From the NCBI GenBank assembly GCA_001464695.1, contig LNDQ01000079.1, positions 116,306 through 180,305 on the forward strand: 64,000 nt of DNA. Direction: 5' to 3'. The DNA is from Betaproteobacteria bacterium Ga0077523. Its GTDB lineage: Bacteria; Pseudomonadota; Gammaproteobacteria; Burkholderiales; Ga0077523. Of this stretch, positions 57,383 through 64,000 are shown one piece after another (the stretch's first letter is position 1; every line of letters begins with the position of its first letter). Below the pieces are notes generated by a model. It made no database searches and was not told the origin of the DNA. It saw only the letters and a program-made list of their open reading frames with translations. Both the position numbers and the translations under genes were made by a program.

Positions 57383-59065
57383 CTAGAACTTGTCCCGATA
57401 CCGGTTGGTGATCGGGTAGCGCCAATCCTTGCCGAAGCCGCGCGGGGTGATCCGCACCCCCACCGGCGCCTGCCGGCGCTTGTACTCGGACATCGTCAGC
57501 AGCCGGATGACCCGCTCCACGTCGGCCCGTGCGAAGCCGAGCCGCATGATCTCCTGCGGACCGCGATCGTGCTCGACGTAGAGTTCCATGATCGCGTCCA
57601 GCACCTCGTAGGGCGGGAGACTGTCCTGGTCCACCTGGTTCGGCTTCAGTTCCGCCGACGGCGGGCGCGTGATGATCCGCTCGGGGATGACTCTGCCCTG
57701 CCCGTTGCGCCAGTTGCACAGCCGGTAGACCAGGGTCTTGCTGATGTCCTTCAGCACCGCGAAGCCGCCCGCCATGTCGCCGTAGAGCGTGGCGTAGCCG
57801 GTGGCCATCTCGCTCTTGTTGCCGGTGGTGAGCACGATGGAGCCGTACTTGTTCGACAGCGCCATCAGCAGCGTGCCGCGAATGCGCGACTGGAGATTCT
57901 CTTCGGTTGTGTCGAACGGCAGGTCCTTGAACTCACCCGCGAGCGTCTCGAGGAAACGGTCGAACACCGGTTTGATCGCCAGCACGGTGTAGCGGACGTT
58001 CAGGTTGGCCGCGAGCGCCTCCGCATCCTCATGGCTCATGCGCGCCGTGTATTGCGAGGGCATCATGACGGTGCGCACCTTCCCGGGGCCGAGCGCATCG
58101 GCGGCAACGCAGGCCACCAGGGCCGAATCGATGCCGCCCGACAGGCCCAGCAGCACGCCGGGAAAGCCGTTCTTGCCGACGTAGTCCCTCACGCCGAGGC
58201 ACAGCGCCTTGTAGACCATCGCCTCGAGCGGCTGCTCGGGTGCGACCTCGCCCGGCACCGGCACGCCATCGACGATCTCGATGACGGTCAGCGCCTCTTC
58301 GAAAGCGGGCAATTGGTGCGTCACCTTGCCGGCGCCATCCACGACGAAGGAAGCGCCGTCGAACACGAGTTCGTCCTGCCCACCGACGAGATTGCAGAAC
58401 ACGATCGGCATGCCGGTCTCGCGCGCCCGGGCACTCACCACATCGTAGCGGGTCGCGAGCTTGTTCACGTGATAGGGCGAAGCATTCAGCACCAGCAGCG
58501 CCTGGGCACCGGCGGCTCGCGCCATCCGCGGCGCTTCGGCGACTGACGGCTGACCGCGCAACTCATCCTGGTCGCGCACTTCCGGGACAGCCGGCCGAGC
58601 GGTACGCGGCCCCTGCGGCCCCCACACGTCTTCGCAGATGTTCACCCCGAGCCGGCCGCCGGCCACGTCGAACACGCAGGGCCGATCGCCAGGTTCGAAA
58701 TAGCGCTCCTCGTCGAACACCGTGTAATTGGGCAAGTCGCGCTTGGCATAGGTGCCGACCACGCGCCCGTCCATCAGCACCGAGGCGGCGTTGTGCAACC
58801 GGCCACGCACACCCGCCGGATGACCGACGACGACAGCGATCCCGCGGATCCGCTGCGCCAGCTCGAGCAGCGCGTTGTCGCAGGCGGCGATGAAGTCATC
58901 GCGCAGCAGCAGATCCTCCGGCGGATAGCCGCAAAGCGACAGCTCGGGAGTGATCAGGACATCGGCGCCGAGCGCGATGGCCCGCGTGGCGCTATCGAAA
59001 ATCCGTGTGGCGTTGCCGGCGACGTCGCCGAGAGTGCAATTGATCTGTGCGATGGCGATGCGCAT
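57383..59065 (-). CDS. nadE: Glutamine-dependent NAD+ synthetase
   Basis: 560 residues. An N-terminal nitrilase-type glutaminase has its Glu in ITPELSLCGYPPED, Lys in YAKRDLPNYTVFDEERYF and Cys in RLGVNICEDVWG. The C-terminal synthetase has LLGLSGGIDSALVACVAADA near residue 305 and SELKPNQVDQDSLPPYE-type closing sequence. It makes NAD+ from deamido-NAD+ using glutamine. The start MRIAIAQINCTLGDVAGN at 59065 is family-like. It is divergent from the next gene with 33 bp between starts. Confidence 0.95.
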   Translation of the reverse strand: MRIAIAQINCTLGDVAGNATRIFDSATRAIALGADVLITPELSLCGYPPEDLLLRDDFIAACDNALLELAQRIRGIAVVVGHPAGVRGRLHNAASVLMDGRVVGTYAKRDLPNYTVFDEERYFEPGDRPCVFDVAGGRLGVNICEDVWGPQGPRTARPAVPEVRDQDELRGQPSVAEAPRMARAAGAQALLVLNASPYHVNKLATRYDVVSARARETGMPIVFCNLVGGQDELVFDGASFVVDGAGKVTHQLPAFEEALTVIEIVDGVPVPGEVAPEQPLEAMVYKALCLGVRDYVGKNGFPGVLLGLSGGIDSALVACVAADALGPGKVRTVMMPSQYTARMSHEDAEALAANLNVRYTVLAIKPVFDRFLETLAGEFKDLPFDTTEENLQSRIRGTLLMALSNKYGSIVLTTGNKSEMATGYATLYGDMAGGFAVLKDISKTLVYRLCNWRNGQGRVIPERIITRPPSAELKPNQVDQDSLPPYEVLDAIMELYVEHDRGPQEIMRLGFARADVERVIRLLTMSEYKRRQAPVGVRITPRGFGKDWRYPITNRYRDKF

Positions 59066-59098
59066 GCGCCGTACTATAGCATTGGGCCTGCACCATCC

Positions 59099-60244
59099 AT
59101 GTCCAAGCACCACACGCTACAAGTCGCCGATTCGCTCGGTGCGGTCACCCCCGCGGAATGGGACCGACTCGCCGGTCCCAACCCGCTCGTGTCGCACGCG
59201 TTCCTGCATGCGCTGCACGAGAGCGGCTCGGCCGCACCGGACGCAGGGTGGGCGCCGCAATACCTGCTGTTGCGGGAGGCGGATGCGCTGGTCGCGGCAC
59301 TGCCGCTCTACTTGAAGTCGCACTCCTACGGCGAGTACGTCTTCGACTGGGCCTGGGCCGACGCCTGGCGGCGCGCCGGCCAGCGCTATTACCCCAAGCT
59401 CCTGTCGGCCATTCCGTTCACGCCGGTGACCGGCCCGCGGCTGCTGGCGGCCGGGCCGGAGTATCGCTCCGTGCTGGCCGAGGCCGCGAAGCAGCTCGCA
59501 CAGGAACTCGAAGTCTCGACCCTGCACTGCCTCTTCCCCACGGAAGACGAAGCGGCCGAACTGGCGGCCGCCGGCTTCATGCTGCGCAAGACCGTGCAAT
59601 TCCACTGGACCAACGAGGGCTACGCGAACTTCGACGACTTCCTCGCCCGGATGAATCACGAGAAGCGCAAGAAGGTGAAGCAGGAACGCCGCCGCGTCCG
59701 CGAAGCAGGTGTCGAGTACGAGTGGAAGGTGGGCCGTGCCATCACCGAGGCCGATTGGCGCTTCTTCGTACGCTGCTACGACAACACCTACCGCGAGCAT
59801 CACTCCAGCCCGTACCTCAATCTCGATTTCTTCCTGCGCATCGGCGCCGCCATGCCGGACAATCTCCTGCTGGTGATCGGCCGGCAGCACGGCGAGCCGC
59901 TGTGCGCGTCGCTCGATGTCTTTACACCCGAAGCGCTATGGGGCCGCTACTGGGGAACGCTCGGCTTCGTTTCCGGTCTGCACTTCGAGACCTGCTACTA
60001 CCAGGCCATCGAGTTCTGCATTGCCAACCGCATCGGCGCGTTCGAAGGCGGCGCCCAGGGCGAACACAAGCTCGCGCGCGGCCTGATGCCGGTGACCACC
60101 TGGTCCGCGCACTGGGTGGCCGATGCGGAGTTCGCGCGCGCGATCCAGAAGTTCCTGGAACGCGAAAGCCAAAGCATCGGCAATTACGTGAACGAGCTCG
60201 AGGAGCACGCACCGTTCAAACACACCGAGACTCTCGATCCATGA
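59099..60244 (+). CDS. GNAT/FemAB-like family protein (peptidogalycan biosynthesis protein type)
   Basis: 381 residues matching the FemAB-like family of proteobacteria. [65 protein letters not shown] and [18 protein letters not shown] are its conserved blocks. The reaction is unproven; an aminoacyl or acyl transfer is assumed from the double-GNAT fold. The start [16 protein letters not shown] at 59099 leaves a 33-bp divergent gap with nadE. Its stop overlaps the next start by 4 bp. Confidence 0.88.
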   Translation: MSKHHTLQVADSLGAVTPAEWDRLAGPNPLVSHAFLHALHESGSAAPDAGWAPQYLLLREADALVAALPLYLKSHSYGEYVFDWAWADAWRRAGQRYYPKLLSAIPFTPVTGPRLLAAGPEYRSVLAEAAKQLAQELEVSTLHCLFPTEDEAAELAAAGFMLRKTVQFHWTNEGYANFDDFLARMNHEKRKKVKQERRRVREAGVEYEWKVGRAITEADWRFFVRCYDNTYREHHSSPYLNLDFFLRIGAAMPDNLLLVIGRQHGEPLCASLDVFTPEALWGRYWGTLGFVSGLHFETCYYQAIEFCIANRIGAFEGGAQGEHKLARGLMPVTTWSAHWVADAEFARAIQKFLERESQSIGNYVNELEEHAPFKHTETLDP

Positions 60245-61269
60245 TTCCCTTCTCCATACTCGACCTGGCACCGATCCCCCGCGGTGCAACCGCCACCGAG
60301 GCCCTGGCGAACACCCTGGCACTCGCGCGGCACGCGGAAGCGCTCGGGTACCGGCGCTACTGGCTGGCCGAACACCACAACATGCCGGGCATCGCGAGCG
60401 CAGCCACGGGCATCGTCATCGCTCACGTGGCCGGCGGCACCCGGTCGATCCGCGTCGGTTCGGGTGGGGTGATGCTGCCGAACCATTCGCCGCTGGTGGT
60501 GGCCGAGCAGTTCGGGACGCTTGCCTCGCTCTACCCCGGCCGGATCGATCTCGGCCTTGGCCGCGCCCCGGGCACGGACATGCAGACCGCGCGCGCCTTG
60601 CGCCGCGACGCCGTGGACAGCGCCGACCAGTTTCCGCAGGACGTGCTGGAGCTGCAGGGCTACTTCGCGGCGGCCCAACCGGGGCAGCACCTGCGAGCCG
60701 TGCCGGGCGAAGGGCTGGAAGTGCCGATCTGGCTGCTGGGCTCGAGCCTCTTCAGTGCGCAGCTCGCCGCCATGCTCGGGTTGCCCTTCGCTTTCGCCTC
60801 GCACTTCGCGCCGGATCTGATGCGACAGGCCCTCGACATCTACCGCAACCGGTTCGAACCGTCGCGGCAGCTCGACCGGCCCTATGCGATGCTCGCCGCG
60901 AACGTGATCGCGGCCGACACCGATGCCGAAGCACGGCGCCAGTTCACCTCGCAGCAGCAGTCGTTCGTCAACCTGCGGCGCGGCACACCCGGTCAGGTAC
61001 CACCCCCCATCGACGACATCGACAGCTTCTGGTCGCCCGCCGAGCGCGCGACGGTGGAACGCGCGCTCGCCGTATCATTCGTCGGTTCACCCGACACCGT
61101 GCGTGCCGGGCTCTCGGCGTTCATTGCCGATCTGCAACCCGACGAGTTGATGATCACCGCGCACCTGCACGATCAGCCCGCGCGACTGCGATCGATCGAA
61201 CTGGTCGCCGCACTGAAGACCCCTCTCGCCGCAGCCATCGCCAGCGACACCCGGGCACCGCACCCATGA
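60241..61269 (+). CDS. Luciferase-like flavin monooxygenase
   Basis: A 342-residue TIM-barrel protein of the bacterial luciferase family: [66 protein letters not shown] and the late [12 protein letters not shown]. This is the MsnO8/YhbW-type subgroup, which uses FMNH2 or F420-like reduced flavin; the substrate is unknown. ATGA overlap with the FemAB-like gene and 10 bp to the next gene. Confidence 0.92.
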   Translation: MIPFSILDLAPIPRGATATEALANTLALARHAEALGYRRYWLAEHHNMPGIASAATGIVIAHVAGGTRSIRVGSGGVMLPNHSPLVVAEQFGTLASLYPGRIDLGLGRAPGTDMQTARALRRDAVDSADQFPQDVLELQGYFAAAQPGQHLRAVPGEGLEVPIWLLGSSLFSAQLAAMLGLPFAFASHFAPDLMRQALDIYRNRFEPSRQLDRPYAMLAANVIAADTDAEARRQFTSQQQSFVNLRRGTPGQVPPPIDDIDSFWSPAERATVERALAVSFVGSPDTVRAGLSAFIADLQPDELMITAHLHDQPARLRSIELVAALKTPLAAAIASDTRAPHP

Positions 61270-61279
61270 GGAACCTGCC

Positions 61280-62320
61280 ATGACGCAATTCACCGACTGG
61301 CTCGGCATCGACATCCCGATCATCCAGGCGCCGATGGCTGGCGCGGCGGCGAGCGCCATGGCCGTGGCCGTGTCGAACGTCGGTGGCCTCGGCTCCATCG
61401 GCTGCGCGACGTTGTCGCCCGAAGCCTTGCGCGCGGAATTGCAGGCCATCCGCGCAGGCACCCGCCGGCCGTTCAATGTGAACTTCTTCTGCCACACACC
61501 GCCGCCGGTGGACGCCGAGCGCGAGCGCACGTGGCGCGCAGCGCTTGCACCCTATCACCGGCAATACGGCATCGACTCGGACAAGATCCCCGCGGGGCCC
61601 GGCCGTGCCCCTTTCAGTGCCGAAGCCGCCGACCTGCTCGAGGACATCAAGCCCGCGGTCGTGAGCTTCCATTTCGGCTTGCCGCCTTCTGCCCTGCTCG
61701 CTCGAGTGAAAGCGATGGGAGCGAAGACGTTCTGCTCGGCGACCACGGTGGCCGAGGCACAGTGGCTGGAAGCCCAGGGGATCGACGTCATCATCGCGCA
61801 GGGCGTGGAAGCCGGCGGCCATCGCGGCATGTTCCTCACCGACGACCTGACCACCCAGATCGGGACCTTCGCGTTGCTGCCACAGGTCGTCAAGGCCGTG
61901 AAGGTGCCGGTGGTCGCAGCCGGAGGCATCGCGGACGCACAGGGCGTAGCCGCGGCTCTGTCGATGGGCGCCGCAGCCGCCCAGGTCGGAACGGCGTATC
62001 TCCTGTGCCCCGAAGCCACCATCTCGGCGGTGCACCGCACCGCGTTGAAGAGCGAAGCCACGCGCCACACCGCGCTTACCAATCTGTTCACCGGCCGCCC
62101 GGCCCGCGGGATCGTCAATCGCGTGATGCGCGAACTCGGGCCCATGAGCAGCGCCGCGCCCGCGTTCCCGCTCGCCACCTCCGCCATCGTGCCGTTGCGC
62201 GCGAAGGCCGAGGCCGAAGGCTCCGGCGATTTCACGCCGCTGTGGTCCGGACAGAATGCAACCGGATGCAAGGAGATCCCCGCGGCGCAGCTCACCCGCG
62301 AATTGGTCGCCGCGCTCTGA
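61280..62320 (+). CDS. Nitronate monooxygenase
   Basis: A 346-residue FMN enzyme of the NMO/2-nitropropane dioxygenase family. IIQAPMAGAAASAMAVAVSN (opening strand and FMN loop), VSFHFGLP, GVEAGGHRGMF, AAGGIADAQGVAAALSMGAA and VGTAYLLCPEA are the signature blocks. It oxidises nitronates such as propionate 3-nitronate. Third gene of a four-gene plus-strand run with a luciferase-like enzyme before it and sfsA 13 bp after. Confidence 0.94.
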   Translation: MTQFTDWLGIDIPIIQAPMAGAAASAMAVAVSNVGGLGSIGCATLSPEALRAELQAIRAGTRRPFNVNFFCHTPPPVDAERERTWRAALAPYHRQYGIDSDKIPAGPGRAPFSAEAADLLEDIKPAVVSFHFGLPPSALLARVKAMGAKTFCSATTVAEAQWLEAQGIDVIIAQGVEAGGHRGMFLTDDLTTQIGTFALLPQVVKAVKVPVVAAGGIADAQGVAAALSMGAAAAQVGTAYLLCPEATISAVHRTALKSEATRHTALTNLFTGRPARGIVNRVMRELGPMSSAAPAFPLATSAIVPLRAKAEAEGSGDFTPLWSGQNATGCKEIPAAQLTRELVAAL

Positions 62321-62333
62321 CGGGCTGCCGCCG

Positions 62334-63044
62334 ATGGATTTCCCTGCGCCGCTCGTTCCGGGCCGCCTGATCCAGCGCTACAAGCGCTTCCTCGCCGATG
62401 TGGCTCTGGACACGGGTGGCACGATCACGGCGCACTGCCCCAACACCGGTTCCATGCTCGGCTGCGCCGACCCCGGCAGCCGCGTGTGGCTCCACCACGC
62501 GCCCTCGCCGACACGCAAGTACGCCTACAGCTGGGAGCTCACCGAACTGCCCGATGGCACCGGTGTCGGCATCAACACCCATCGCAGCAATGCGCTGGTA
62601 CAGGAGGCGATCGATCACGATCGCATCGCGGCTCTGCGGGGTTACGACCTCATCCGCGCGGAAGCGAAGTACGGGCACGAATCGAGCCGCATCGACTTCC
62701 TCCTTCAGGGCGGCGGCAAGCCCGACTGCTACGTCGAGGTGAAGAACGTGACCGCGGCGGTGACCGACGGCATCGCGCTCTTTCCCGATACCGTGAGCGA
62801 GCGCGCCACCAAGCACCTGCGCGAACTGATGGCCATGGTCGGCGCAGGTCACCGGGCCGTGCTGGTCTTCTGCGTCCAGCGCGGCGATGCGCAGGAGGTC
62901 CGTCCGGCCGACGCCTTCGATCCGCTTTACGGCCGCACTTTGCGTGAGGCGCTGAGCGCTGGCGTCGAGGCGATCGCGTGGCGCGCCGTCGTCACGCCCG
63001 AGCGGGTCGAGTTACGCACCGAGATTCCGGTGGTATGCCCGTGA
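62334..63044 (+). CDS. sfsA: SfsA family protein
   Basis: 236 residues, the usual length. RLIQRYKRFLADVAL at the start, AHCPNTGSMLGCADPGSRVW, the nuclease-like core SSRIDFLLQGGGKPDCYVEV followed by KNVT, and FPDTVSERATKHLREL are conserved in SfsA. Its fold has an OB-like N-domain and a restriction-endonuclease-like core; the E. coli protein is a maltose-gene activator that binds DNA, and the true role is uncertain. The start at 62334 removes 26 upstream codons overlapping the NMO gene. Confidence 0.94.
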   Translation: MDFPAPLVPGRLIQRYKRFLADVALDTGGTITAHCPNTGSMLGCADPGSRVWLHHAPSPTRKYAYSWELTELPDGTGVGINTHRSNALVQEAIDHDRIAALRGYDLIRAEAKYGHESSRIDFLLQGGGKPDCYVEVKNVTAAVTDGIALFPDTVSERATKHLRELMAMVGAGHRAVLVFCVQRGDAQEVRPADAFDPLYGRTLREALSAGVEAIAWRAVVTPERVELRTEIPVVCP

Positions 63045-63239
63045 CATCTGGTTAGCGCGTCTGCCGGTCTTGCAATTCGCTACCTCGACCGGCATCGAGG
63101 CTCGTCGCGTGCGCCGCGCATAGATTCCCTCCCGTGCGGCCGGGGTCCTGGCGGATGTTCGAAGTACCGGACCGCACACCCACCCGCGGTCCGACTCGTC
63201 CCGGACCGCCGCTGCCAGTCCACCTCGGGGAGTCCATCC

Positions 63240-63950
63240 ATGAGCAAGCCCGCTTTCGCCTCGCGCTGCACGTTCCTCGCCGTCGCCCTCACCGCCGCCC
63301 TGGCCGTATCGCAACCCGCCTCCGCCGCCCTGGGCGTGGGCAACCTGACACCCGGCCACATCTTCATCACCGAAGTCATGCCCGACCCCGCGAAAGTCGC
63401 CGACACCCGCGGCGAATGGTTCGAGATCTACAACACCCGTACCGAAGACGTGAATCTCGCCAGCCTGATCGTCCGCAGCGAGGGCGGTACCGCTGGCGAG
63501 AAGTACATCGTGACCACCGATGCCATCATCCCCGCGCAGGGGTTCTTCGTGTTCGGTCGCAGCACCGATACGGCGCTGAACGGCGGCTTCAACGCCAACC
63601 TCGCCTGGGGAACTGCGCTGTCGTTGGGCAACACCAGCGACTACCTGCGGCTCGAGATGCCCGACGGCACCTTGCTCGCCGGGCTCGCGTGGTCGAGTTC
63701 GGTGAGTGGCACAAGCCTCGAAGTGCATGGCGGCACGTTGCCGAGCATCGGTCCCGACGACCTTGCGGCAACACCGGTCAACCTGGTCTACGGCCTCGGC
63801 GACCGCGGCACACCCGGCGCGCTGAACAGCGTGGACTTCGGCGTGAGCGGTGTCGCCCCGGTGCCCGAGCCAGGCACCTACGCGTTGCTCGCGGCGGGAT
63901 TGGCGGGCATCGCTCTGCGGCAGGCGCGTCGCAAGGTGGCGCTGGCGTAA
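63240..63950 (+). CDS. Exported lamin-tail-like domain protein with PEP-CTERM anchor
   Basis: 236 residues, signal peptide ending near QPASAAL (about 31). The ectodomain (about 35-190) reads like a lamin tail domain: IFITEVMPDPAKVADTRGEW, FEIYNTRTEDVNLASLIV, IIPAQGFFVFGRS. The C-terminus VPEPGTYALLAAGLAGIALR plus QARRK is a PEP-CTERM signal. Lamin-tail domains in bacteria occur on secreted and surface proteins. It stands alone, 195 bp after sfsA, and is followed directly by a dispersed palindrome. Confidence 0.83.
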   Translation: MSKPAFASRCTFLAVALTAALAVSQPASAALGVGNLTPGHIFITEVMPDPAKVADTRGEWFEIYNTRTEDVNLASLIVRSEGGTAGEKYIVTTDAIIPAQGFFVFGRSTDTALNGGFNANLAWGTALSLGNTSDYLRLEMPDGTLLAGLAWSSSVSGTSLEVHGGTLPSIGPDDLAATPVNLVYGLGDRGTPGALNSVDFGVSGVAPVPEPGTYALLAAGLAGIALRQARRKVALA

Positions 63951-63953
63951 GAG

Positions 63954-64000
63954 CAGCCCCCATCCCAACCTTCCCCCACCAAAGGTGGGGGAAGGGGTGT
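63954..64000. repeat. GC-rich dispersed palindrome at the window end
   Basis: AGCCCCCATCCCAACCTTCC begins it, identical to the start of the copy at 44722. The stem CCTTCCCCCACC/GGTGGGGGAAGG is at 63969-63995 with loop AAA. It begins 4 bp after the stop of the preceding gene and may end its transcript. Confidence 0.8.

Overview
The window is 64 kb of high-GC chromosomal DNA. Its gene content fits an environmental betaproteobacterium or close relative. The pointers are a complete System I cytochrome c maturation operon (ccmA-H), the ftsK-lolA-rarA-serS order, a homodimeric-type pyruvate dehydrogenase E1, a one-chain pyruvate carboxylase, a TRAP transporter and five exported PEP-CTERM proteins. 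No species can be named from this.

Layout. 1-10.8 kb: the 3' two-thirds of aceE, then an MFS pump, a sugar-phosphate mutarotase, a PlsC-like acyltransferase, an orphan CusA/CzcA-type RND pump and a phospholipase-D type cardiolipin synthase. 10.8-16.5 kb: ccmABCDEFGH on the minus strand, tightly coupled. 16.5-17.4 kb: a gene-free, hairpin-rich stretch with a run of five abutting inverted repeats, a mirrored copy of a tRNA 3' end, a bidirectional terminator and tRNA-Ser(CGA). 17.4-30.5 kb: MltF-like lytic transglycosylase, serS, rarA, lolA, ftsK, trxB, a Smr protein, a cNMP-binding/thioredoxin-reductase-like fusion, a 272-bp MITE-like element and a CASTOR/POLLUX-type channel. 30.9-38.5 kb: pyruvate carboxylase, three small unknown ORFs in an AT-rich pocket and a dctPQM-type TRAP operon. 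38.5-44.7 kb: a six-gene minus-strand operon with TIR-TM-SUMF1, membrane protein, methyltransferase, exported RidA, patatin phospholipase and a multidomain sensor-like protein; this is the best candidate for an undescribed conflict or signalling system. 45.2-52.1 kb: two tandem Hcp-fold PEP-CTERM proteins, transaldolase, P-II, two more PEP-CTERM proteins and a double-HTH LuxR regulator. 52.2-64 kb: a secreted M19-like hydrolase with four cysteine-rich repeats, a two-component pair, nadE, a FemAB-like protein, two flavoenzymes, sfsA and a lamin-tail PEP-CTERM protein.

Coherent groups. The ccm genes make covalent cytochrome c. The PEP-CTERM proteins imply an exosortase/archaeosortase-type sorting system elsewhere in the genome, because none is encoded here. 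At least four dispersed repeat families run through the window. One copy sits in frame inside aceE and another supplies the last codons of rarA.
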